From: Acidobacteriota bacterium
GTDB taxonomy: Bacteria; Acidobacteriota; Terriglobia; Terriglobales; Acidobacteriaceae
Reading direction: 5' to 3'
Assembly: GCA_013289765.1 (NCBI GenBank)
Contig: JABCZI010000001.1
Span: 186,001-250,000 of the forward strand
DNA: 64,000 bases
This document shows, piece after piece, positions 7,613 to 16,953 of this stretch (position 1 is its first letter; every line of letters begins with the position of its first letter). Below the pieces are notes generated by a model. It had not been told where the DNA came from, ran no database searches, and saw only the letters and a program-made list of their open reading frames with translations. The position numbers and the translations under genes were made by a program.

Positions 7613-10108
7613 GTGTTGACAAAAAGTTTAGTCATTGTCGAATCGCCGGCGAAGGCGAAGACCATCCAGAAATATCTGGGGAAGGGTTTTTCCGTGGAGG
7701 CCTCGCTAGGCCATGTGAAAGATCTGCCCAAGAGCACCCTCGGGGTGGACACGAACGATGAGTTCGCGACGGATTACGTCGTCATCCCCGGCAAAGAAAA
7801 GGTGCTGGCCAAGCTGAAGAAGATGGCGGCCGGAATGGATGCAATCTTCCTGGCGCCTGATCCGGATCGCGAAGGCGAGGCCATTGCTGCGCATCTCGCG
7901 TTCGAACTTGATGACAATGGGGGCGCCTCTAAGAAGAAAAAGAAGAAGAAGGAAGATGGTGAGGCTCCGCCGCGGATTCAGCGCGTAACGTTCAACGAAA
8001 TTACCAAGCGCGCGGTTCAAGCGGCATTCGAGCACCCGCGAGCCATTGATCAGAATCTAGTCGACGCGCAACAGGCGAGGCGCGTGCTCGACCGATTAGT
8101 GGGCTATCAGGTTTCTCCGCTGTTATGGGACAAGGTGCGCCGGGGCCTGTCCGCCGGACGTGTACAGACGGTTGCGCTGCGGTTGATCGTGGAACGCGAA
8201 CGCGAGATTAAGGCGTTCGAGAAAAAAGAATATTGGACGATTGACGCGCATCTTGCCGCGAGTAAACCGCCGGCCTTCGACGCGCGGTTCCTGGGCAAGG
8301 GCGAAGAAAAGATTGAAGTCACGAAGGGCGAGGACGCGGAAAAAATCCGCGCTGCACTGGAGCAAGCCGACTGGCTGGTGCGGTCGGTCGACAAGAAAGA
8401 ACGCCGTCGCAACGCAGCACCTCCTTTCACCACCAGCAAATTGCAGCAGGATTCTTCGCGCAAGCTACGCTTCAGCGTTAAGCGCACGATGATGATCGCT
8501 CAGCGCTTGTATGAAGGTGTGGAACTGGGCGAGGAAGGCCAGGTTGGCCTGATCACCTACATGCGTACGGATTCAACCCGAGTTGCGCCCGAGGCGATAC
8601 AGGAAGTCCGCGAATATGTGGGCAAGGAATACGGCGCGGCCTATCTGCCGGAGACTCCGAACACTTATAAAGAGAAAAAGGAAGCGCAGGCAGCGCACGA
8701 AGCGATTCGGCCGACCTCGGCGATGCGGCATCCGGACCTGGTTAAGCAGTATTTAAAAGAAGATGAATTCAAGGTTTACAAGCTGATCTGGCAGCGTTTT
8801 GTGGCATCGCAGATTATGCCCGCCGTGTTTGACCAGACTACGGTCGACATCGATGCGAAGGGTAAAGCTGAGACGTTTTGGTTCCGCGTAACTGGATCGG
8901 TGCTGAAGTTTGACGGCTTCCTGCGAGTGTACGAAGAATCGAAGGAAGGCAAAGACGAAGAAGACGAGGAATTGAAGCACAAGTTGCCGGCGCTGGAAGC
9001 TGGACAGAAGCTGACGCTCAAAGAACTGAAGCCCGAGCAGCATTTCACCGAACCTCCGCCACGCTACAACGAAGCTTCGCTCGTGAAAGAACTGGAAGAG
9101 CGCGGGATTGGGCGTCCATCAACTTATTCGGCGATTCTGTCGACGATTCAAGAGCGGCAGTATGTACAGAAGTTGGGTGGAAAGTTTACTCCAACTGAGA
9201 TCGGACTGGTGGTCACCGATCTGCTGGTGGAAAACTTCCGCGACATTTTCGACATTGCCTACACCGCACGGCTGGAAGAAGAGCTCGACGAAATCGAAGA
9301 AGGCAAAGAAAAGTGGACCGACACTCTCGCCGAGTTTTACAAGAAATTCCAGAAGGATCTCAAGTATGCCGAAAAGCATATGGAGAACATCAAGCGGATG
9401 GAAAAACCCACCGACGAAAAGTGCGAGAAGTGTGGGTCGCCGCTGGTAATCAAGTGGGGCAAGCATGGATCGTTTTACGCTTGCAGCACCTACGATAAGG
9501 AAGATCCAAACACCTGTACCTTTACGAAAGAAAACCCGATCAACCTGCCCGATCTTGATTCCGCCGATGTGCAGGAGACGACGCAGGAGGAATATTGCGA
9601 AAACTGCGGCCGCGTTATGGTGCTCAAGCGTGGGCGCTTCGGGCAGTTCATGGCCTGCACGGGCTATCCCGACTGCAAAACTACGCGACGGCTCGATCAA
9701 GGGAAGAAGGTGCCGGACATTCCGCTGGATGAGCCATGCCCGAAGTGCGGGCGCAATATGATGATCCGCCATGGACGCTTTGGCGAGTTCACAGCTTGCA
9801 GTGGATATCCCGAGTGCAAGTACGTGAAGCAGAACTTCATTGGGGTAAAGTGTCCGGAGTGTAAAGACGGCGAACTGGTGGAGAAGCGCGCGCGCAAGGG
9901 CAATACATTCTACGGATGCGGAAACTATCCGAAGTGCAAGTTCACTTCGGCGCACAAGCCGATTCCGGAGAAGTGCCCGAGTTGCGGCAGCGAATATCTG
10001 GTGGAGAAATTCCTGAAGGCCGGACCCGTGATCGCCTGCCCCAATAAGGAGTGCGACTTCGAGCGGCCAGCGCCACATTTGGAAGCGGCAGCCACAACCG
10101 GCGACTGA
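7613..10108 (+). CDS. topA: DNA topoisomerase I (type IA), five zinc ribbons
   Basis: This 831-residue enzyme relaxes negative supercoils. The Toprim domain starts at once (IVESPAKA, Glu10) with the acidic triad region PDPDREGE (Asp83, Asp85). The catalytic tyrosine is Tyr316 in LITYMRTDS. Five C-terminal four-cysteine units follow from about residue 605, for example CEKCGSPL, CENCGRVM, CPKCGRNM, CPECKDGE and CPSCGSEY. A lysine-rich insertion (seven consecutive Lys) sits near residue 107, after the Toprim core. The start is GTG 7613, but TTG 7616 is better spaced from the GAGG at 7607-7610. Confidence 0.97.
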   Translation: MLTKSLVIVESPAKAKTIQKYLGKGFSVEASLGHVKDLPKSTLGVDTNDEFATDYVVIPGKEKVLAKLKKMAAGMDAIFLAPDPDREGEAIAAHLAFELDDNGGASKKKKKKKEDGEAPPRIQRVTFNEITKRAVQAAFEHPRAIDQNLVDAQQARRVLDRLVGYQVSPLLWDKVRRGLSAGRVQTVALRLIVEREREIKAFEKKEYWTIDAHLAASKPPAFDARFLGKGEEKIEVTKGEDAEKIRAALEQADWLVRSVDKKERRRNAAPPFTTSKLQQDSSRKLRFSVKRTMMIAQRLYEGVELGEEGQVGLITYMRTDSTRVAPEAIQEVREYVGKEYGAAYLPETPNTYKEKKEAQAAHEAIRPTSAMRHPDLVKQYLKEDEFKVYKLIWQRFVASQIMPAVFDQTTVDIDAKGKAETFWFRVTGSVLKFDGFLRVYEESKEGKDEEDEELKHKLPALEAGQKLTLKELKPEQHFTEPPPRYNEASLVKELEERGIGRPSTYSAILSTIQERQYVQKLGGKFTPTEIGLVVTDLLVENFRDIFDIAYTARLEEELDEIEEGKEKWTDTLAEFYKKFQKDLKYAEKHMENIKRMEKPTDEKCEKCGSPLVIKWGKHGSFYACSTYDKEDPNTCTFTKENPINLPDLDSADVQETTQEEYCENCGRVMVLKRGRFGQFMACTGYPDCKTTRRLDQGKKVPDIPLDEPCPKCGRNMMIRHGRFGEFTACSGYPECKYVKQNFIGVKCPECKDGELVEKRARKGNTFYGCGNYPKCKFTSAHKPIPEKCPSCGSEYLVEKFLKAGPVIACPNKECDFERPAPHLEAAATTGD

Positions 10109-10193
10109 CGCGGACTTGCATCCTGCAGGTTTGGTTCTGAATGGCCTGCTGGGTTAGGACCCATCCGATTTAACCGCAGTAACGGAGGAATTT

Positions 10194-10652
10194 ATGGCGA
10201 AGAAGGCTACAGCTGCGGACGCTCAGCTAGTTATGCAACTCTACGATCTGCGCCGCGAGGCAGAAATGCGCAAGGCGCGCCACTGGTGGGTTAATCAGTT
10301 CTGGCCGCGAAGTGCCGACGAGTTTATGAAGATTTCATTTACTTTCGGGACGCAGGAGAATAACTGGCTGCGCCAGGTTTCAGGCTACTGGAGCATGGCG
10401 GCGGCGTTCGTCCTGCAGGGAGCGTTGAACGAGGATTTATTTTTGCAGCCGGCGATCAGCGGAGAAATGTTTCTTATATTCGCGAAGGTTCAACCGTTTC
10501 TCAAAGAGCTCCGAGAAAAGGCTGGCGACCCGCACATGTTTGGAAACATCGAGAAAGTGATCATGAGTTCCAGGTTTGGCCGGGACCGGTTCAAGCTCAC
10601 GCTGAAGCGAGTGGCAATGTTGCAGGAAAAGGCCGGCTCGAAGACGAGTTAA
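10194..10652 (+). CDS. Conserved-looking hypothetical protein (152 aa)
   Basis: The ATG at 10194 has a strong GGAGG site 6-7 bases upstream (AACGGAGGAATTT). The product is soluble and helical, with a Trp-rich early part (ARHWWVNQFWPRSADEF) and a basic C-terminus. It has no signal peptide or metal motif. I do not recognise the family. It lies 85 bases after topA in the same direction and could be transcribed with it. Confidence 0.75.
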   Translation: MAKKATAADAQLVMQLYDLRREAEMRKARHWWVNQFWPRSADEFMKISFTFGTQENNWLRQVSGYWSMAAAFVLQGALNEDLFLQPAISGEMFLIFAKVQPFLKELREKAGDPHMFGNIEKVIMSSRFGRDRFKLTLKRVAMLQEKAGSKTS

Positions 10653-10730
10653 CCTCGCTTTAACAGCCGAGGGCGCCTGTCCTCAAGTGAGTATCTTCCA
10701 GACGATCTGTTATCCTACACAGTTGTGCGG

Positions 10731-10898
10731 ATGATCTGGTGGTTCCTGATCCTGGGTGTGAGCACACTGGTTGTAGTGTGCGTCGCAATCGCACTGTACA
10801 TGCGGTTGCGCCGGCATTTATTGGCTGCGCACGCTACCCATGAGGGATCTTCCAGCGAAGTGGGGCGCGAGACGCAGACCACTGACATCGAGCACTGA
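10731..10898 (+). CDS. Small single-pass membrane protein (55 aa)
   Basis: From ATG 10731 the frame gives MIWWFLILGVSTLVVVCVAI, a long hydrophobic helix, then a positively charged stretch (YMRLRRH) and a polar tail ending at TGA 10898. A GTG two codons earlier is an alternative start; neither has a good Shine-Dalgarno site. The hydrophobic-then-basic pattern suggests an N-out or uncleaved signal-anchor protein. It ends 30 bases before bioY. Function unknown. Confidence 0.45.
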   Translation: MIWWFLILGVSTLVVVCVAIALYMRLRRHLLAAHATHEGSSSEVGRETQTTDIEH

Positions 10899-10928
10899 CG
10901 CGTCGCGTTAAAGTTCGGAGAGTCTTCC

Positions 10929-11513
10929 ATGGCGAAAGTGGCATTACAAACATTAAGCACTCAGCAAAGTCGAGGCTTCGAGGCCGTGCGGCAAGTTGCG
11001 CTTGTAGTGGGCGCGAGTTTGTTCGTTGCGCTGTGCGCGCGCATTACGATTCCCCTTCCGTTTACTCCGGTACCGCTAACAGTTCAGAATTTTGGCGTGC
11101 TACTGGTTGGCCTGATGTTAGGCAGTAAGCGCGGGTTCGCCGCGCTCGCGCTCTATCTGGCGGAGGGAGCGATCGGGATGCCGGTGTTCAATCCTACGGG
11201 CATGGGCGGGGTAGCACAGCTTTTGCACGGAGCAACCAGCGGCTTTCTTTTAGCCTACCCGTTAGTCGCGTGGATTGCGGGATACGTGATGGAACATGGA
11301 CGGAAGAGCTTTGCTCGCGCCGCAGTGGGCGGACTTCTCGGGGAGATCGTACTTTTTACCAGTGGCCTGGCATGGCTCGCGGTTCTTACGCATTCGGTGG
11401 CGCAGGCTTTCCGTTGGGGATTTTATTGGTTTATGTTTGCCGAAATAATCAAAGTGATGATAGCTGCTGGAATTGCAGCGCAGTGGCAGCGGCGGCCTGG
11501 TGCATCGCATTAG
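10929..11513 (+). CDS. bioY: Biotin transporter substrate-binding subunit BioY
   Basis: This 194-residue membrane protein is the S-component of an ECF-type biotin transporter. The BioY pattern is clear: ARITIPLPFTPVPLTVQNFG early on, GAIGMPVF in the middle, and six hydrophobic segments. No ECF A or T subunits are in the window, so it either uses a shared energising module elsewhere or works alone, as some BioY proteins do. Imported biotin would serve the AccB/AccC proteins at 25.6-27.6 kb. Upstream is a weak AG-rich ribosome site. Confidence 0.93.
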   Translation: MAKVALQTLSTQQSRGFEAVRQVALVVGASLFVALCARITIPLPFTPVPLTVQNFGVLLVGLMLGSKRGFAALALYLAEGAIGMPVFNPTGMGGVAQLLHGATSGFLLAYPLVAWIAGYVMEHGRKSFARAAVGGLLGEIVLFTSGLAWLAVLTHSVAQAFRWGFYWFMFAEIIKVMIAAGIAAQWQRRPGASH

Positions 11514-11565
11514 GCATTGTTAAGGCATTCATCAGTACATCAGTAAGGTTTTGGAGTGCAAATTC

Positions 11566-12447
11566 ATGACGGTAATTTCAGAACAGGAAACAAGGCAGTC
11601 CACTGACACATCGCATCAGGTGCGTGAGATCAGCATCGCTCATAGCCCGGATTCCGACGACGCTTTCATGTTTTATGGCCTCGCCACGAATAAGGTTCGC
11701 GTCCCGGGCCTGCGGTTTACGCACACTCTGTGCGATATCGAAACTTTGAACCAGAAAGCGCGCGAGGCCGTCTACGACGTGACGGCGATTTCGTTTCACG
11801 CTTATCCTTACATTCAAGATTTGTACGCGCTGATGTCTTGCGGCGGCAGCGTGGGCGAAGGTTATGGGCCGATGATTGTTTCGCCTCGCGCCTTCACCGA
11901 GAGTGAAATCAAAGTTAAACGCATTGCAGTTCCGGGGACGCTCACCACGGCTTATCTAGCACTGCAGTTATATGCTCCGGGAGTTCAGACGGAAGTTGTG
12001 CCATTCGATCAGATTATTCCGCAGGTACTGGAGGGCAAATACGAAGCGGGACTCATCATTCACGAAGGGCAACTGACCTATGACAAAGCTGGACTGCACC
12101 GTATTGTGGATCTCGGGCGGTGGTGGCAGCAAACGACTGGGCTGCCTTTACCCCTAGGAGGAAACGCGATCCGCCGGGCTCTGGGTCCGCAGCTGATCGC
12201 CGCAGTGAGTGGCGCCTTACACGACAGCATTCAGTATGCGCTGGATCATCGCGAAGAGGCTTTGTCTTATGCCATGCAGTTCGCCCGCGATCTCGATACG
12301 CAAACCGCCGACCGGTTCGTCGGGATGTACGTGAATGAGCGGACGCTCGATTATGGTCGCGAAGGCCGCGACGCCGTTGTACGTTTGCTGGACATGGGGC
12401 ATAAGGCGGGGATCATTGGGCCTGAGGCGCGGGTGGATTGGGTTTAG
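11566..12447 (+). CDS. mqnD: 1,4-dihydroxy-6-naphthoate synthase MqnD
   Basis: This 293-residue enzyme cleaves cyclic dehypoxanthinyl futalosine to dihydroxynaphthoate, the last dedicated futalosine step. The N-terminal motif [16 protein letters not shown] is the MqnD signature, followed by [12 protein letters not shown] place the start at ATG 11566, 9 bases after GGAG (11553-11556); an in-frame TTG at 11551 overlaps that site. It follows bioY by about 50 bases on the same strand. With mqnA and mqnC it gives three of the pathway enzymes; mqnE and mqnB are not in the window. Confidence 0.93.
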   Translation: MTVISEQETRQSTDTSHQVREISIAHSPDSDDAFMFYGLATNKVRVPGLRFTHTLCDIETLNQKAREAVYDVTAISFHAYPYIQDLYALMSCGGSVGEGYGPMIVSPRAFTESEIKVKRIAVPGTLTTAYLALQLYAPGVQTEVVPFDQIIPQVLEGKYEAGLIIHEGQLTYDKAGLHRIVDLGRWWQQTTGLPLPLGGNAIRRALGPQLIAAVSGALHDSIQYALDHREEALSYAMQFARDLDTQTADRFVGMYVNERTLDYGREGRDAVVRLLDMGHKAGIIGPEARVDWV

Positions 12448-12587
12448 AAAAGCTCTTATCTTTCAATCCCAGCTTCAACTATTTGGCGATTCAATGTTTT
12501 CACCCGTTTTGAACCCTCAATGTTGGTCATTAGCACTGGTTGCGTCAGTGAGATTTGAGCCAAGAATAAAGGCTAAGAGCTAACCGC

Positions 12588-13280
12588 TTGCTTCCCCAGA
12601 CACTTCTCATTGACGCTGACGATACGCTCTGGGAAAACAATATTTACTTTGAGCGTGCCATTGTCCATTTCATTTCATTTCTCAATCATCACGAGTTTTC
12701 TCCCGAGCAAGTGCGTGAAGTGCTCAACGATGTGGAGCGCGAATGCATTGTGAAGCACGGCTACGGGCTGCACAGTTTTGGGCACGCGCTGGTCGACACC
12801 TTCGAGCGGCTGAGCGTCCGTCCGGTCACGCCGGACTTGCATGCGCAGATCAGTAGCTTTGCACATACTGTCGCAGACCACCCGATAGAACTCTTGCCCG
12901 AAGTTTCTCAGACCCTGGAATATCTTTCGACGCGGCATCGGCTCATCCTGATGACCAAGGGCGCAGTGGCAGAGCAGACGGGGAAGATTGAGCGCTCCGG
13001 ACTGAAGCAATATTTCGCCGCAACGGAAATTGTCGCAGAGAAAAACGCGGCTGCCTACCACGCCTTAACCGATAAGCACGCACTAACCTGTGATGCCACC
13101 TGGATGATCGGGAACAGTCCGAAGTCTGACATCAATCCAGCTCTGGCCGCAGGCTTGCACGCCGTGTTCGTGCCGCATGGCAACACTTGGATCCTTGAAC
13201 ACGAAGAAGTGGATGCCGCATCACCACCGCAGCGCCTCTTGATCGTGGGTCGCTTCGCGGAATTGCGGGAGCATTTTTAG
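12588..13280 (+). CDS. HAD-superfamily hydrolase
   Basis: This 230-residue HAD phosphatase starts at TTG 12588. Motif I is LLIDADDTLW (nucleophile Asp9, acid/base Asp11). Motif II is the Thr in LILMTKG, motif III a Lys in EIVAEKN, and motif IV GNSPKSDINPALAAG. The helical insertion between motifs I and II gives a C1 cap typical of small-molecule phosphatases. The substrate is unknown. It follows mqnD by 140 bases on the same strand. Confidence 0.88.
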   Translation: MLPQTLLIDADDTLWENNIYFERAIVHFISFLNHHEFSPEQVREVLNDVERECIVKHGYGLHSFGHALVDTFERLSVRPVTPDLHAQISSFAHTVADHPIELLPEVSQTLEYLSTRHRLILMTKGAVAEQTGKIERSGLKQYFAATEIVAEKNAAAYHALTDKHALTCDATWMIGNSPKSDINPALAAGLHAVFVPHGNTWILEHEEVDAASPPQRLLIVGRFAELREHF

Positions 13281-13371
13281 CCTTCGGGCAGCCGGCGGAA
13301 TCAGACTCGTCAACTCTTTTCACCCGCATCAGCACTGCACCAAACTAACCAACAACCGTCTCTCCCCGCGC

Positions 13372-14673
13372 GTGAAAGCGCGTGTTACGCTCAATTTGGT
13401 AGCTCTCGCTCCGCCAAAAGTGACCGTGGAGACCAACAATTTCCGAAGGCTGTTGCGCACCGTAGAAGCTCTCTCTGAATTGGGGCCTGAGCTAACGGCG
13501 GAGCGTGAATTTTCTGAGACGGCGCGACTGATGCTCTCTGCGGTAATGGAGGCTGCAGGCGCGAGCGAAGGCGCGCTTTTCATTTTCAACGAGAAACCGA
13601 CCATGCTGACCTCGGTGGCGGCGCAAGGTTTTGCCATGTTGCCCGAGCCGGCGTTCATTCCTCTTCTACCCAAGCACACCCACGCCCTCAGCGCGGCACG
13701 CGGGCCGATCGTGCTGAATGCGTCCACCTATTCCGTTTTTCTGAGCTCGAACGGCAACGTAGCTCCCGAACTTTTTAAGTGTGTGGCGCCACTCAAGGCG
13801 GCCGGCAAACTAGCGGGCGCGGTCGCTTTAGGACGGCGGCCCGGAGACGCTCCTTATGAATCCGGTGAACTGGATGCCATGGCCTTGCTGTGCAGCTACA
13901 TTGGGCTGGCGGTGCAGAATCACGCCCTTACGCAAACCCTGGCGCAGCGCGTTACGGAAAATTTGCGCCTGATGGCTTCGCTGCACGGATTTTATGATAC
14001 GGCGCTGGAAGCCTTCGCCACGGCCATCGACGTGAAGCACGTCAACATTCATGGCCACTCGCTGCGAGTGGGCCGCTATGCCGCTGCCATTGGCGAAGCG
14101 ATGGGTGTCGATGCGGGCGAAGCGGCAGCCCTGCGCAGCGCCGGATACCTGCACGACATTGGCAAGGTAGCGGTGGACCGTCGCTTATTCGGAAAGGCCG
14201 GGGCATTGAATCCCGAGGAGTTTCGCGAAATGGCGGATCACACCGTGGTCGGCTACCAGATTGTTAGCAGCGTAGAGTTTCCATGGCCGAAGATTCACGA
14301 GTCGGTGCGCTGGCATCATGAACGGAGTGACGGATCTGGTTATCCTGATGCACTCGTGGGCGACGAACTCCCTATGCCGGTGCGGATCATGGCGCTGGCC
14401 GACACCTTCGACGCCATGACCAGCACGCGTCCTTATCGCGGATCACTTTCGCTGGGCAGTGCACTGAGCGATCTGGTGCGATTGACTCCGCAAAAATACG
14501 ATCCCAATGTAGTGCAAGCTTTTCTGATTCAAGTGCGGCGCGAGGCGGTTGGCAGCAATCGAGTTCCACTACTGGCTGAACACATGGCGGTAAATATCGC
14601 TCCCGGCGATGTGGATCAGTTGGCGGCAACGCTGCAGCATAAAGTCTCTCGCGGCAAAGCTTATCTGACCTAG
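13372..14673 (+). CDS. HD-GYP phosphodiesterase with N-terminal GAF-like domain
   Basis: This 433-residue protein probably hydrolyses cyclic di-GMP. Residues about 30-190 form a GAF-like sensor. The HD-GYP domain has YLHDIGK (His261-Asp262) and the full motif HHExxDGxGYP (His315 to Pro325), so catalysis should be possible. No membrane segment is seen, so it acts in the cytoplasm. The start is GTG at 13372 with a weak site. A PilZ-like protein is encoded at 16954-17349 and the pilus cluster at 28.9-35 kb, both common c-di-GMP outputs. Confidence 0.92.
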   Translation: MKARVTLNLVALAPPKVTVETNNFRRLLRTVEALSELGPELTAEREFSETARLMLSAVMEAAGASEGALFIFNEKPTMLTSVAAQGFAMLPEPAFIPLLPKHTHALSAARGPIVLNASTYSVFLSSNGNVAPELFKCVAPLKAAGKLAGAVALGRRPGDAPYESGELDAMALLCSYIGLAVQNHALTQTLAQRVTENLRLMASLHGFYDTALEAFATAIDVKHVNIHGHSLRVGRYAAAIGEAMGVDAGEAAALRSAGYLHDIGKVAVDRRLFGKAGALNPEEFREMADHTVVGYQIVSSVEFPWPKIHESVRWHHERSDGSGYPDALVGDELPMPVRIMALADTFDAMTSTRPYRGSLSLGSALSDLVRLTPQKYDPNVVQAFLIQVRREAVGSNRVPLLAEHMAVNIAPGDVDQLAATLQHKVSRGKAYLT

Positions 14674-14687
14674 CGGTCGGCTTCGGC

Positions 14688-15242
14688 TTACCGCTGCCCA
14701 GTATTCGCCACCACTACTCCGCCTTCGATCTTCGGAATACCAAAATGACCGCCGAGATGAGCGAGATCAACCGGACTGATAGACCCGGAAACAACGATGA
14801 AGTTGACCTCATTCCCACTTGCCAGAAGAAGGGCGACGTTGCTGATCGCGTTGTTGTCTAAACGCACCCAGAGATCGGTCGCTCCTGAACCTTCCCTCTT
14901 ATCGTGCTTATTCAATACCTGTTTCCAGCCCGCCGCGTGGTACTCGTCGGTTAGTGAACTCAGAGCGCCCGGGTCATATTGCCATGCTTCTGAAAAATGA
15001 AATCTGTGGACCGAGATGCCACTCACACCCGCGATCACGCGGCGAAGATCCTCGTTGTCAGGATCAAGTTTCGACGCGAGTACCAGCATCGAGTGGTCGA
15101 ACGTGAACTCGGATTTCGAGGACGCGGTTTGCCGCAAGGCTTCAATACCCTGCGGAATCCAGATATTCTGCTGCTGCGCTTCGGAAGACTGGGCTGCGAA
15201 AGTGGCGAGGACGGTTGCTAAAACAAAGAAGGTCAATTTCAT
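14688..15242 (-). CDS. Secreted protein, DUF4252-like
   Basis: A clear signal peptide (MKLTFFVLATVLATFAAQSSEA) precedes about 160 residues of a mixed alpha/beta domain resembling DUF4252 (GISVHRFHFSE, WVRLDNNAISNVALLLASGNEVNFIVVSG). Two strands near the end, with the IVVSGSI stretch, fit that family. It is predicted to be periplasmic. Function is unknown. It is convergent with the HD-GYP gene and divergent from fabI. Confidence 0.7.
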   Translation of the reverse strand: MKLTFFVLATVLATFAAQSSEAQQQNIWIPQGIEALRQTASSKSEFTFDHSMLVLASKLDPDNEDLRRVIAGVSGISVHRFHFSEAWQYDPGALSSLTDEYHAAGWKQVLNKHDKREGSGATDLWVRLDNNAISNVALLLASGNEVNFIVVSGSISPVDLAHLGGHFGIPKIEGGVVVANTGQR

Positions 15243-15506
15243 ACAAAACCTCAGGAATGTGACGGGATTCTATCCCGGGCCAGGACAGAATCCTCCAGGG
15301 AAATAAGAACCCCGGAGCCGGCAATTAGTTGTCCGGCCGCCCCCGATGAATCTCCAAAACTGCGCTGCGGACTGAAGGACAGTCCGCAATGAACGATTCA
15401 AGAGATAATAGAAGCAGATTCTCACCCGTATTTTTCTCCGAACCTTTTCTCTCCGTGGTAAAGAGCGGTTCCCTGCTGTTATTCTTTCCCATTCCAAGGA
15501 GCACTC

Positions 15507-16277
15507 ATGTCCGCTGATTTGCAAGGCCGTAACGCCGTCGTTTTCGGGGTCGCCAACAAGCGATCGATTGCCTGGTCCATCGCGCAGGGACTGCACGCCG
15601 CGGGCATGAAGATCGCGGTCACCTACCAGAACGAGCGGATGGAGCAGGAAGCCAAAGATCTTATTCTGTCGCTGCCCGGGGCCGAAGGCTTCATGTGCGA
15701 TGTTTCGAAAGATGAAGAAATCGATCGCCTTTTTGTCACTCTCAAAGAACGCTACGGCAAGTTGCACACGGTTGTGCATTCCGTCGCCTACGCTCCCGCT
15801 GACGAACTGAAGGGAGAATTCCTGAATACGACGCGTGAAGGCTTTCGCATCGCCCACGATGTGAGCGTGTACTCGCTGATTGCGGTATCGCGCGCAGCCG
15901 CTCCTCTGATGGAAGATGGCGGCTCGATTATCACGATGACTTATTACGGAGCGGAAAAAGTTGTGCCGCATTATAACGTGATGGCGGTTGCCAAAGCGGC
16001 CCTCGAATGCAGCGTGCGCTACCTGGCGAGCGATCTCGGAAAGAAGCGGATCCGGGTCAATGCGATCTCCGCTGGACCCATCAAGACCCTTGCTGCTCGC
16101 GGCATCTCGGGTCTGGGAGACATGCTAAGATCACACGCTGAGCGAGCTCCTCTCGGCCGCAATGTGGAGGTCAAAGAAGTCGGCTCAACTGGAGTATTTC
16201 TTGCCTCTGACGCCAGCAGCGGGATCACTGGCGAGGTTATTTACGTCGATTGCGGATACAACATCATGGGGTTCTGA
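15507..16277 (+). CDS. fabI: Enoyl-ACP reductase (NADH) FabI
   Basis: This 256-residue SDR-type enzyme performs the last reduction in each cycle of fatty-acid elongation. Catalytic residues fall exactly at the E. coli FabI positions: Tyr146, Tyr156 and Lys163 (in YNVMAVAK). The N-terminal nucleotide motif is GVANKRSIAWSIA. The start ATG 15507 has AAGGAG just upstream (CCAAGGAGCACTC). It is predicted to be a normal housekeeping enzyme and a triclosan-type target. The accB/accC genes lie 10 kb away. Confidence 0.96.
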   Translation: MSADLQGRNAVVFGVANKRSIAWSIAQGLHAAGMKIAVTYQNERMEQEAKDLILSLPGAEGFMCDVSKDEEIDRLFVTLKERYGKLHTVVHSVAYAPADELKGEFLNTTREGFRIAHDVSVYSLIAVSRAAAPLMEDGGSIITMTYYGAEKVVPHYNVMAVAKAALECSVRYLASDLGKKRIRVNAISAGPIKTLAARGISGLGDMLRSHAERAPLGRNVEVKEVGSTGVFLASDASSGITGEVIYVDCGYNIMGF

Positions 16278-16466
16278 ATGCGGTTCCCTGCTCTCGATTC
16301 TCAGTTGCTGCCTCATGGGATAATGGAGGAGATGCGAAGCAACCGTTTCATCTTTGCCGTATTTTCCGCTGCCATTCTCTTCTCGATGGTGCGGGAATGG
16401 AATACTCCGGTGGCTTGTGCACGGTCGATTCTTCTTCCGACTCTGGCAGCCCAAAGCGCGCACTAA
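16278..16466 (+). CDS. Possible small membrane protein (44-62 aa), uncertain
   Basis: An ORF starts immediately after the fabI stop and ends by overlapping the 3' end of tsaE by 4 bases. Its middle (FIFAVFSAAILFSMV) is one hydrophobic segment. An internal ATG at 16332 sits only 2 bases after GGAGG, too close for efficient use. The position between convergent genes and the tight fit argue weakly for a real gene. It may equally be chance. Confidence 0.3.
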   Translation: MRFPALDSQLLPHGIMEEMRSNRFIFAVFSAAILFSMVREWNTPVACARSILLPTLAAQSAH

Positions 16467-16891
16467 CTGACGATCTTGATTTTTCTTCTGGTCTCTCCGT
16501 TGCGCTCAAAAGAAATTTCTATGTCGCGCTCCCGCTGCAGGCGCGGAAACTTCTCTCCCCACTCGATGAGCAAAATGCTGTTGTCCGACGAGCGCAGGTC
16601 ATCGAGACCCAGCGTTTCCAATTCCCGGGGCGTGTCTAAGCGGTAGAGATCGAGATGGTAGAGATTGGCTCGCGGCCCCCGATACTCATGCACCAGCGTG
16701 AAGGTAGGACTGATCACGTCGTCTTCCTGAGCAGCTTCGAATCCGGCTGCAATTCCCTTAACGAGCGTGGTCTTCCCTGCGCCCAGATCGCCGCGCAACA
16801 GGACCAACTTGGGCGGCGTCAGCAATTCCGTTAGCGTGCGCCCGAACGCAATCGTTTCTTCGGCCGAGTGAGTCGTGATCTCCCGCGTCAT
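16463..16891 (-). CDS. tsaE: tRNA threonylcarbamoyladenosine biosynthesis ATPase TsaE
   Basis: This 142-residue P-loop protein energises the TsaB-TsaD complex that makes t6A37 in tRNAs reading ANN codons. The Walker A is RGDLGAGKTTL (Gly34 to Thr41). Downstream are the family motifs SPTFTLVHEY and LYHLDLYRL, and IEWGEKFP near the end. The length is typical. No tsaB or tsaD is nearby. Confidence 0.95.
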   Translation of the reverse strand: MTREITTHSAEETIAFGRTLTELLTPPKLVLLRGDLGAGKTTLVKGIAAGFEAAQEDDVISPTFTLVHEYRGPRANLYHLDLYRLDTPRELETLGLDDLRSSDNSILLIEWGEKFPRLQRERDIEISFERNGETRRKIKIVS

Positions 16892-16953
16892 CTCAAACAG
16901 TATAGCGAGTGTGCTTCGGCAGATGCGTGACGGTCAAAACTCTGCGCGTCGAC

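Noticed and set aside
9119-10078. Minus-strand ORF of 319 codons opposite the end of topA
   Set aside because: topA reads through five zinc ribbons here; the antisense product is an artefact of its regular cysteine and glycine codons.
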